From Candidatus Scatomorpha stercoravium (lineage in GTDB: Bacteria; Bacillota; Clostridia; Oscillospirales; Oscillospiraceae), in assembly GCA_018716005.1 (NCBI GenBank), contig DVKN01000288.1, positions 1 to 16,513 of the forward strand: a DNA stretch of 16,513 nucleotides, read 5' to 3'. This document shows, piece by piece, positions 1-5,332 of this stretch. Below the pieces are notes generated by a model that did no database searches, had not been told where the DNA came from, and was given only the letters and a program-made list of their open reading frames with translations. Both the position numbers and the translations under genes were made by a program. Each line of letters starts with the position of its first letter. The stretch's first letter is position 1.

Positions 1-530
1 TTCGTGCCGTAGGTGATGTCGGCGGCGTAGGCCGCGCGGCGCTCCTCCGGCGTGAGCCCGTGGACTATGAGCCCCACGCTCAGGCCCATGAAGCGGTGGA
101 CCTTGCCCATCCACTCGCTGTCGCGCCTCGCGAGGTAGTCGTTCACCGTGACGATGTGGACGCCCTCGCCGGCTATGGCGTTCAGGTACGCGGGCAGGAC
201 GGCGACGAGGGTCTTGCCCTCGCCGGTCTTCATCTCGGCGATGCGGCCCTGGTGGAGGACGATGCCGCCTATGAGCTGGACGCGGAAGGGCTTCATGCCC
301 AGCACGCGCCACGCGGCCTCGCGCACGGCCGCAAAGGCCTCCGGCAGGAGGTCGTCGAGGCTCTCCCCGGCCTGATAGCGGTCCTTGAATTCCTGGGTCT
401 TGGCCTTGAGCTGCTCGTCCGTAAGCGACTGCATCTGCGGCTCGAGGGCCTCTATTCTGTCGGCTATCGGGTATATACGCTTCAGCTCATGGTCGCTGTG
501 CGTACCGAAGAGCTTAGTCATGAATCCCAT
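1..530 (-). CDS. secA: Preprotein translocase ATPase SecA, N-terminal part (runs off window)
   Basis: SecA is the motor ATPase that drives unfolded secretory proteins through SecYEG at the inner face of the membrane. The first 176 residues are in the window. The segment around residues 79-90 (KPFRVQLIGG) matches the Q-motif and start of nucleotide-binding domain 1, followed by Walker A at 100-107 (MKTGEGKT) and the conserved VNDYLARRD at 129-137. I chose the ATG at 530 because GGAAGGTGA lies 5 nt upstream; a second in-frame ATG at 521 (MTKLFG) would put that site 14 nt away. The rest of the gene (family length is usually 800-900 residues) lies left of position 1. It is divergent from the DUF1846 gene. 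Recognition is very secure. Confidence 0.97.
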   Translation of the reverse strand, partial: MGFMTKLFGTHSDHELKRIYPIADRIEALEPQMQSLTDEQLKAKTQEFKDRYQAGESLDDLLPEAFAAVREAAWRVLGMKPFRVQLIGGIVLHQGRIAEMKTGEGKTLVAVLPAYLNAIAGEGVHIVTVNDYLARRDSEWMGKVHRFMGLSVGLIVHGLTPEERRAAYAADITYGT

Positions 531-619
531 GTAGGTCACCTTCCGTTCGGCGTAATGCTTTAACCGGAACACTATACCATATAATTGTGAACAAAAAAAG
601 AGAAAGCTGAAAATTATGT

Positions 620-648
620 TTGCGTCGGAGCCGCGGCTGGTGTATTAT
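620..648 (+). promoter_or_regulatory. Predicted sigma-A promoter of the DUF1846-Smr operon
   Basis: TTGCGT (620-625), a 17-nt spacer and TATTAT (643-648) lie 36 nt before the ATG at 684. The spacer contains a perfect 10-bp palindrome, AGCCGCGGCT (629-638), and ends in GGTG directly before the -10 box. This resembles the aconitase X and ybaK promoters in the same window. The boxes are read by eye; no transcript evidence is available. Confidence 0.65.
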
Positions 649-683
649 ATCATGTGGTTTGATTTTTCGGGAGGGGTAAAGAT

Positions 684-2174
684 ATGAACCGGATAGGCTT
701 TGACAACGAGAAATACGTCCGCCTCCAGTCTGAGAAGATACGCGAGCGCATCCGACGCTTCGGCGGGAAGCTATACCTGGAGTTCGGCGGCAAGCTCTTC
801 GACGACTACCACGCCTCGCGCGTGCTGCCGGGCTTCCAGCCGGACAGCAAGGTGCGCATGCTCCTCGAGATGAAGGACGAGGCGGAGATAGTGATAGTCA
901 TCTCGGCCGACGACATGGAGCGCAGCAAGCGCCGCGGGGACCTCGGCATCACCTACGACGAGGACGCCCTCCGGCTCATAGACGCCTTCCGCGCCATCGG
1001 CCTCTACGTGGGCAGCGTCAGCATCACGCACTACCGCGGCCAGCAGGCCGCCGACGTCTTCCGCAAGCGCCTGGAGGCCATGAACGTGCGCGTATATATG
1101 CAGCACTGGATACCGGACTATCCCTCCAACCTCTCCCTTATCGTCTCGGACGACGGCTTCGGCAAGAACGACTACATAGAGACGACGCGCCAGCTTGTCG
1201 TCGTCACCGCGCCCGGCCCCGGCAGCGGCAAGATGGCCGCCTGCCTCTCGCAGCTCTATCACGAGCACAAGCGCGGCGTGAAGGCGGGCTACGCGAAGTT
1301 CGAGACCTTCCCGGTCTGGAACCTGCCGCTCAAGCACCCCGTCAACCTCGCCTACGAGGCCGCGACCGCCGACCTCGACGACGTCAACATGATAGACCCC
1401 TTCCACCTCGAGCACTACGGCGAGAGCGCCGTGAACTATAACCGCGACGTCGAGATTTTCCCCGTCCTCAACGCGATGTTCGAGCGGATTTACGGCGAGA
1501 GCCCCTATAAGAGCCCCACGGACATGGGCGTCAACATGGCCGGCTTCTGCATCACCGACGACGCGGCCTGCCGCGAGGCGAGCACCCGCGAGGTCATACG
1601 CCGCTACTTCGCCGCCGAATGCGCCCACCGCCAGGGCCTCGCCGAGCAGAGCGAGGTCTATAAGGAGGAGCTCCTCATGAACCAGCTGGGCGTCAAGGCG
1701 GACAACCTGCCCGTCGTCCCGGCCAGCCTCCGCCGCGCGGAGGAAACCGGCGCGCCCGCCGTCGCCATGGAGATGCCGGACGGGCATATAATCACGGGCA
1801 AGACCTCCTCCCTGCTCGGCGCGAGCAGCGCCTGCCTCCTGAACGCGCTCAAATACCTCGGCGGCATACCGAACGAGATTACGCTCATCGCCCCGAGCAT
1901 CATCGAGCCCATACAGCACCTCAAGACCGAGCACATGGGCAACCACAACCCGCGCCTGCACACCGACGAGGTGCTCATAGCGCTCAGCATCTGCGCCGTC
2001 ACCGACCCCAACGCCGAGAAGGCCATGGACGCGCTCGCCTCCCTCGCCGGCTGCGACGTGCACTCCACCGTCATACTCTCGAACGTCGACGCCAACGTCT
2101 TCCACCGCCTCGGGATGTACCTCACCTGCGAGCCGCATTACCAGACGAAGAAGCTCTACCACGGGAAGAAGTGA
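684..2174 (+). CDS. DUF1846 (UPF0371) family protein, function unknown
   Basis: This 496-residue protein matches the DUF1846/UPF0371 family over its whole length, as I recall the family. It is conserved in many Firmicutes and Actinobacteria, has known structures, and has no settled biochemical role. It starts MNRIGFDNEKY and carries the family's P-loop-like VVVTAPGPGSGK around 172-183, followed by CLSQLYHE (188-194). A conserved block, GHIITGKTSSLLGASSA, lies at 367-383, and a histidine-rich stretch around 412-426 ends in NPRLHTDE. There is no signal peptide or membrane segment, so it is probably cytosolic. The ATG at 684 follows GGAGGGG (670-675 region) at normal spacing. The next gene starts 4 nt after the stop, so the two are probably one operon. 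The GxGSGK loop suggests nucleotide or phosphate binding, but that is inference. Confidence 0.88.
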   Translation: MNRIGFDNEKYVRLQSEKIRERIRRFGGKLYLEFGGKLFDDYHASRVLPGFQPDSKVRMLLEMKDEAEIVIVISADDMERSKRRGDLGITYDEDALRLIDAFRAIGLYVGSVSITHYRGQQAADVFRKRLEAMNVRVYMQHWIPDYPSNLSLIVSDDGFGKNDYIETTRQLVVVTAPGPGSGKMAACLSQLYHEHKRGVKAGYAKFETFPVWNLPLKHPVNLAYEAATADLDDVNMIDPFHLEHYGESAVNYNRDVEIFPVLNAMFERIYGESPYKSPTDMGVNMAGFCITDDAACREASTREVIRRYFAAECAHRQGLAEQSEVYKEELLMNQLGVKADNLPVVPASLRRAEETGAPAVAMEMPDGHIITGKTSSLLGASSACLLNALKYLGGIPNEITLIAPSIIEPIQHLKTEHMGNHNPRLHTDEVLIALSICAVTDPNAEKAMDALASLAGCDVHSTVILSNVDANVFHRLGMYLTCEPHYQTKKLYHGKK

Positions 2175-2178
2175 GGCC

Positions 2179-2523
2179 ATGGGCGGGTACAGCGAGGTTA
2201 ACATAAAACACGATATGCCCACTGCCTCCCAGGCGGTAAAGCGCGCAACCTACGCCATAGAGAACGCCCGCCGCCTCGGCCTTGGCTGCGTGAAGCTGAT
2301 ACACGGCTACGGCTCCCACGGCGCGGGCGGGAAAATCCGCCTCGAGCTGCGCGCCTATCTCGGCCGCCTCGAGCGCCAGAGGCGCATAGCGTACTTCATC
2401 CCCGGCGAGGACTTCTCCATCTTCAGCGAGCCCACCCGCTCCGCCTTCACCCGCTGCCCCGACCTGCGCAAAGACCCCGACCTGGACCGCTCCAATAACG
2501 GCGTGACGATAGTTGTGCTGTGA
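2179..2523 (+). CDS. Small stand-alone Smr-domain protein
   Basis: This 114-residue protein consists almost wholly of an Smr domain, the nucleic-acid-binding or nicking module found at the C-terminus of MutS2 and in free-standing Smr proteins. Visible marks are the helical segment TASQAVKRATYAIENARRLG (15-34), the core LIHGYGSHGAGGKIR (40-54) containing the HGxG signature, and the final beta strand GVTIVVL (108-114). A polar insert of about 25 residues, PGEDFSIFSEPTRSAF to DLDRS, precedes that strand. It starts 4 nt after the DUF1846 stop; the likely ribosome binding site (GTGAGG) overlaps that stop, so translation is probably coupled. No MutS ATPase part is present. The RNA or DNA target is unknown. 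The domain call is good; a specific role cannot be read. Confidence 0.82.
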   Translation: MGGYSEVNIKHDMPTASQAVKRATYAIENARRLGLGCVKLIHGYGSHGAGGKIRLELRAYLGRLERQRRIAYFIPGEDFSIFSEPTRSAFTRCPDLRKDPDLDRSNNGVTIVVL

Positions 2524-2527
2524 ACAG

Positions 2528-2556
2528 TTGACAATCCCGCCCGGAAATGCTACAAT
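2528..2556 (+). promoter_or_regulatory. Consensus promoter of tRNA-Gly, with a dyad around the -10
   Basis: TTGACA (2528-2533), 17 nt, TACAAT (2551-2556) sits 12 nt before the mature tRNA 5' end and begins 5 nt after the Smr stop codon. The inverted repeat GCCCGGA (2539-2545) / TCCGGGC (2558-2564) brackets the -10 box. It may act as a weak terminator for the upstream operon or as a control site. Confidence 0.85.
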
Positions 2557-2568
2557 ATCCGGGCAAAC

Positions 2569-2642
2569 GCGGGCGTAGTTCAATGGCAGAACATCAGCCT
2601 TCCAAGCTGAATACGAGGGTTCGATTCCCTTCGCCCGCTCCA
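2569..2642 (+). tRNA. tRNA-Gly, anticodon TCC
   Basis: A complete 74-nt cloverleaf with encoded CCA can be folded by hand. The acceptor stem is GCGGGCG (2569-2575) with CGCCCGC (2632-2638), followed by discriminator U and CCA (2639-2642). The D stem is GTTC/GAAC with a seven-base AATGGCA loop. The anticodon stem is TCAGC/GCTGA with loop CTTCCAA, giving anticodon TCC, which reads GGA and GGG. The T arm has GAGGG/CCCTT around TTCGATT. U73 is normal for bacterial tRNA-Gly. It has its own strong promoter and stands alone rather than in a tRNA array. Confidence 0.97.
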
Positions 2643-2647
2643 CGTCA

Positions 2648-2713
2648 GAACAAATTCCACTCCATTTCGTCGCTCGGCAAAGCCGAGCGACATTCATTTC
2701 GTTGCATTTGTTC
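2648..2713. repeat. Nested inverted repeat directly after the tRNA
   Basis: An outer pair GAACAAAT (2648-2655) / ATTTGTTC (2706-2713) encloses an inner perfect 10-bp hairpin, GTCGCTCGGC / GCCGAGCGAC (2669-2678 and 2682-2691), with an AAA loop. CATTTCG occurs on both sides of the inner hairpin. No uracil tract follows, so it is not a typical terminator. It could help 3' processing of the tRNA or be an intergenic repeat element; the sequence alone does not decide. Confidence 0.6.
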
Positions 2714-2720
2714 TTCCTTT

Positions 2721-2755
2721 CAAATCCGAAGCCGGGAGCTTCGGATTTGTTTTTT
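2721..2755 (+). terminator. Rho-independent terminator after tRNA-Gly
   Basis: A perfect 12-bp stem, CAAATCCGAAGC / GCTTCGGATTTG (2721-2732 and 2738-2749), has the loop CGGGA and runs straight into six T residues (2750-2755). The A-rich 5' side could also let it work on the other strand. Confidence 0.85.
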
Positions 2756-2791
2756 GGGGAGCAGGGCGGGTCCGGTAAGGCCACCGACATC

Positions 2792-2823
2792 AAAATCCGC
2801 AGGCGGAGCCTGCGGATTTTTTG
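2792..2823 (+). terminator. Second strong hairpin with T-run
   Basis: A perfect 13-bp stem, AAAATCCGCAGGC / GCCTGCGGATTTT (2792-2804 and 2808-2820), has the loop GGA and is followed by more T residues. It shares the AAATCCG core with the preceding terminator, so the two may be related copies. It lies about 70 nt before the aconitase X promoter and would insulate it from tRNA read-through. Confidence 0.8.
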
Positions 2824-2894
2824 TTTCACTGCTCGCTGTTCGCTCATTGCTCTCGCTTCGCCATACGCAAAATGGCTGTTCCCGCCCATGGGGC

Positions 2895-2923
2895 TCGACA
2901 AGTGGGCGGGGTGGGTGTATAAT
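2895..2923 (+). promoter_or_regulatory. Predicted promoter of the aconitase X operon
   Basis: TCGACA (2895-2900), a 17-nt G-rich spacer and a perfect TATAAT (2918-2923) lie 31 nt before the ATG at 2955. The -35 box is inside an inverted repeat, CCCGCCCA (2881-2888) / TGGGCGGG (2903-2910). The region 2894-2924 matches the ybaK promoter at 27 of 31 positions. Confidence 0.8.
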
Positions 2924-2954
2924 AATGTTAACCTCTTATGAAGGAGTGACGCTT

Positions 2955-4229
2955 ATGGAGCTCACCCGTGAGCAGCAGGACATACTCAACGGTTCCCGGG
3001 GCGAGGTTATGGCCAAGGTCATGAAGAGCCTCGTCATGTACGGCGAGACCTTCGGGGCCGACCGGATGGTGCCGGTCTCGAGCCGCTTCGGCCACACGGT
3101 CATCAGCTTTGGCATCGGCGTGATGAAGCCCGTCTACGACCTCTACGACCAGCTCATCAAGGCCGGGGCGCTGAGCGCGCAGCCGTTCTCCGCCGACCCC
3201 CTGCCCCTCGACAAGAACGTCCCCAGCAGCTTCCTGCAGGACCTGGTCTTCAAGCACTTCATGTACTCCCAGCAGGGCCGCTATGAAAAGCAGCTCGAGA
3301 AGCTCGGCCTAATGTCCCCCGACGCGTACACCTGCGCCTGCTACCTCGACGAGGTAGGCAACAAGCCCGCCAAGGGCGAAATCCTCTCCTGGGCGGAGAG
3401 CTCCGCCGTCGTCTACGCTAACAGCGTCCTCGGCGCGCGCTGCAACCGCAACTCCGGCATGCTGGAGCTCATGGGCTCGATTGTGGGCTATGCGCCGCAC
3501 TTCGGCCTGCTCACCGACGACGGCCGCAGGGCGGACTGGATAGTCGAGGTCAGGACGAGCAGGAAGCCCGAGGCGCAGTTGCTCGGCAGCGCCATCGGCA
3601 TGAAGGTCATGGAGCAGGTGCCCTATATCAAGGGCCTCGACCGCTGGCTCGGCACGGAGCTCACGGACGACGTCTGCGCCTACCTCAAGGACTTCGGCGC
3701 GGCCACGGCCTCGAACGGCGCCGTCGGCCTCTACCACATCGAGAACCTCACCCCCGAGGCCGTCGAGAGCGGCGAGAGCCTCATCCGCGAGGGCGCGCCC
3801 GTCTACGTCGTCGACGACGCCGAGCTCGAGCGCGTGAAGGCGAATTACCCGGTCGTCTGGAAGGACCTGAACGCGAAGCCCAAGCTCTGCTTCATCGGCT
3901 GCCCGCACCTCACTCTCTCCCAGCTCGAGGGCTGGACAGAGCGCATCACCTCCTCCCTCGCCGCGAACGGGCTCAAGAAGGTCACGGTGCCCACCGTCAT
4001 GACCTGCGCCCCCGCCACGCTCAAGAAGTTCAAAGAGACGGCGGATTTCGCCCGGCTCGAGAAGGCCGGCGTCGTGCTGAGCTATATCTGTCCGCTCATG
4101 TACATGAACAACCCCCTCTCCGGCAAGATGCCGGTCATAACCTGCTCCAACAAGCTGCGCACGTATACGACCGCGCGCTACTACACCGAGGACGAGCTGC
4201 TCGCCAAGATTACCGGAGGTGAGAAGTAA
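2955..4229 (+). CDS. Aconitase X catalytic (large) subunit, DUF521
   Basis: This 424-residue protein fits the DUF521/aconitase X catalytic subunit, an aconitase-superfamily dehydratase working with a separate swivel subunit. Family hallmarks are YANSVLGARCNRNSG (154-168), GYAPHFGLL (178-186), the cysteine-bearing FIGCPH (313-318), YICP (377-380) and TCSNKLRTYTTARYY (396-410), where iron or Fe-S ligands are expected. The ATG at 2955 has AAGGAG 8 nt upstream; a longer open frame reaching back through the tRNA is not credible. The small subunit overlaps it by one base. Known members are archaeal phosphomevalonate dehydratase and bacterial cis-3-hydroxy-L-proline dehydratase. No mevalonate or proline-catabolism gene is nearby, so the substrate is open. 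Confidence 0.88.
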   Translation: MELTREQQDILNGSRGEVMAKVMKSLVMYGETFGADRMVPVSSRFGHTVISFGIGVMKPVYDLYDQLIKAGALSAQPFSADPLPLDKNVPSSFLQDLVFKHFMYSQQGRYEKQLEKLGLMSPDAYTCACYLDEVGNKPAKGEILSWAESSAVVYANSVLGARCNRNSGMLELMGSIVGYAPHFGLLTDDGRRADWIVEVRTSRKPEAQLLGSAIGMKVMEQVPYIKGLDRWLGTELTDDVCAYLKDFGAATASNGAVGLYHIENLTPEAVESGESLIREGAPVYVVDDAELERVKANYPVVWKDLNAKPKLCFIGCPHLTLSQLEGWTERITSSLAANGLKKVTVPTVMTCAPATLKKFKETADFARLEKAGVVLSYICPLMYMNNPLSGKMPVITCSNKLRTYTTARYYTEDELLAKITGGEK

Positions 4230-4672
4230 TGGCGAAGGTATTTAAGGGACGCCCCGTCGTCGCCGGCGAATGCACCGCCCCGGCCCTGGTCTCCCACGGC
4301 GGCTTCAACACGCTCGCGAGCTTCCAGATGGCCATGATGTTCGGCGACAAGAAGGTTAAATGCGGCGACCAGAACAACGCCGACCTCTACAAGAAGCCCA
4401 TGAAGGGCACGGCCCTCTGCCTGCCGCAGACCATAGGCTCCACCACCGGCGGCATGGTGCTATACACCGCCTGCGCCACCGGCAACCAGCCGGCCTGCAT
4501 GCTCTTCTCCAAGACGATAGACTCCCTCGCCGCCTCCGGCGCTATCCTCGCCGAGGTCTGGACGGACGCCAATATGCCCGTGGTGGACGAGCTCGGCGAC
4601 GAGTTCCTCGACTACATGAAGGACGGCATGACCGTCACCGTCGGCAGGGACGGGACAGTGACCGTCGAATAA
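4229..4672 (+). CDS. Aconitase X swivel (small) subunit, DUF126
   Basis: This 147-residue protein matches the DUF126 swivel domain that closes over the active site of DUF521 partners. It has the family pattern of an N-terminal GRPVVAGECTAPALVSHGGF (7-26), a central G-S-T-T-G-G motif at 70-75 where the family carries its serine-rich catalytic loop (RGSSS in many members), and CATGNQPACMLF (82-93) with an ILAEVW strand (106-111). Its ATG shares a base with the large-subunit TAA (TAATG), and GGAGGTGA lies just upstream inside the large-subunit gene, so synthesis is tightly coupled. The size agrees with two-gene family members. As with its partner, the substrate is not evident. Confidence 0.87.
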   Translation: MAKVFKGRPVVAGECTAPALVSHGGFNTLASFQMAMMFGDKKVKCGDQNNADLYKKPMKGTALCLPQTIGSTTGGMVLYTACATGNQPACMLFSKTIDSLAASGAILAEVWTDANMPVVDELGDEFLDYMKDGMTVTVGRDGTVTVE

Positions 4673-4678
4673 CGCAAA

Positions 4679-4710
4679 CGCCGCCCGGCGGAAGCCGGGC
4701 GGCGCTCTCT
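4679..4710. terminator. Terminator between aconitase X and the convergent ybaK gene
   Basis: A perfect 11-bp stem, CGCCGCCCGGC / GCCGGGCGGCG (4679-4689 and 4694-4704), has the loop GGAA. On the plus strand it is followed by the pyrimidine-rich CTCTCTTT; on the minus strand a short TTT follows. It lies 6 nt after the aconitase X stop and 11 nt beyond the ybaK stop, so it probably serves both. Confidence 0.7.
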
Positions 4711-4715
4711 TTATG

Positions 4716-5189
4716 TCATTCGGGCAGCTTCGTCACATCGACCCAGTCGAGGGCGTTCGAGTATTTCCAGAGCTCGTCCAGGTTGAGCTCTATGGCGCTC
4801 TGGCCGCTGCCCACGGCGGGGAAAACGGTCTCGAAGCGCTTGAGGCTCTCGTCCAGGTAGACCTCCACCCCGTCGTTTATGCCGAAGGGGCAGACCCCGC
4901 CCACCGGGTGGCCGATGAGGCGCAGCACCTCGTTGGCGGTGAGCATCTTGGCCTTGGTGTGGAAGCGCTCTTTGAACTTGTGGTTGTCGATGCGCGCGTC
5001 CCCGGCCGCGAGAATCATCATCGCGCCGTCGTCCGGGCGCTTGAAGGTGAGGGACTTCGCTATGCGCGCGCCCTCGACGCCCAGCGCCTTCGCCGCGAGC
5101 TCAACCGTGGCGGAGGATACGTCGAACTCTATGACGCGGTCCTCCATGCCGAACTGCCGGAAATATGCCCGGCCCTTTTCAATAGACAT
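4716..5189 (-). CDS. YbaK/EbsC-family aminoacyl-tRNA deacylase
   Basis: YbaK-family proteins hydrolyse mischarged tRNA in trans, classically Cys-tRNA(Pro), and act with prolyl-tRNA synthetase as cytosolic quality control. This 157-residue protein is the usual length for the family. The conserved lysine is K45 in ARIAKSLTF (41-49), and the family signature G-H-P-V-G-G-V-C-P-F-G is at 93-103. Other marks are DARIDNHKFKE (64-74) and YLDESLKRFETVFPAVGS (111-128). I chose the ATG at 5189 because AGGTG is 5 nt upstream; an open frame continues back to 5342 but crosses the promoter. The exact tRNA substrate (Cys-, Ala- or other) cannot be told from sequence alone. It is a single-gene unit, convergent with the aconitase X operon. 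Confidence 0.9.
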   Translation of the reverse strand: MSIEKGRAYFRQFGMEDRVIEFDVSSATVELAAKALGVEGARIAKSLTFKRPDDGAMMILAAGDARIDNHKFKERFHTKAKMLTANEVLRLIGHPVGGVCPFGINDGVEVYLDESLKRFETVFPAVGSGQSAIELNLDELWKYSNALDWVDVTKLPE

Positions 5190-5219
5190 AACATCACCTG
5201 CATAAAGTGTGGTAGCCGT

Positions 5220-5248
5220 ATTATACACCCGCCGCGCCGAGTTGTCGA
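5220..5248 (-). promoter_or_regulatory. Predicted ybaK promoter
   Basis: Read on the minus strand: TCGACA (5248-5243), a 17-nt spacer, TATAAT (5225-5220), about 30 nt before the ATG. Boxes, spacer length and most spacer bases are shared with the aconitase X promoter at 2895-2923. Confidence 0.8.
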
Positions 5249-5271
5249 GAGGGTACGCAAAAGCCGGCGCC

Positions 5272-5300
5272 TTGACATATAATGACGTAAATGATAATAT
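5272..5300 (+). promoter_or_regulatory. Predicted promoter of the membrane-protein gene at 5333
   Basis: TTGACA (5272-5277), 17 nt, TAATAT (5295-5300) in an AT-rich island; GATAAT with a 15-nt spacer is an alternative -10. It is back to back with the ybaK promoter, the two -35 boxes being 23 nt apart. Confidence 0.75.
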
Positions 5301-5332
5301 ATTTATAGCCATATCGGGAGGAGGCGCAGGCA

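Larger units (their letters stand above)
2643..2954. other. 312-nt non-coding gap, tRNA-Gly to aconitase X
   Basis: This stretch holds, in order, a nested inverted repeat, two T-tailed hairpins, a run of short TCGCTC-like repeats (about 2829-2855), a GC-rich dyad and the aconitase X promoter. Open frames crossing it have no ribosome binding site and pass through the hairpins, so I see no protein gene here. Confidence 0.7.

Noticed and set aside
586..595. TTGTGAACAA inverted repeat upstream of secA as an operator
   Set aside because: Only a 4-bp arm in an AT-rich stretch; the secA promoter itself (TATAGT with no good -35) could not be fixed with confidence.
771..2222. Long minus-strand open frame (483 codons) opposite the DUF1846 gene
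   Set aside because: It is a shadow of GC-rich codon use; the translation is low-complexity (Ala/Val/Arg/Glu/Asp-rich) and the sense strand has a clear family match and signals.
2569..2720. tRNA-Gly 3' end as an integrated-element attachment site
   Set aside because: No second copy of the tRNA 3' end and no integrase or phage gene is visible in the window.
2829..2860. TCGCTC-like short repeats as a CRISPR or tandem array
   Set aside because: The units are only 5-6 nt, irregular, and without spacers of equal length.
2547..2954. N-terminal extension of the aconitase X subunit through the tRNA and hairpins
   Set aside because: The extension would encode the tRNA and two terminators; the ATG at 2955 has a promoter and ribosome binding site and gives the normal protein length.
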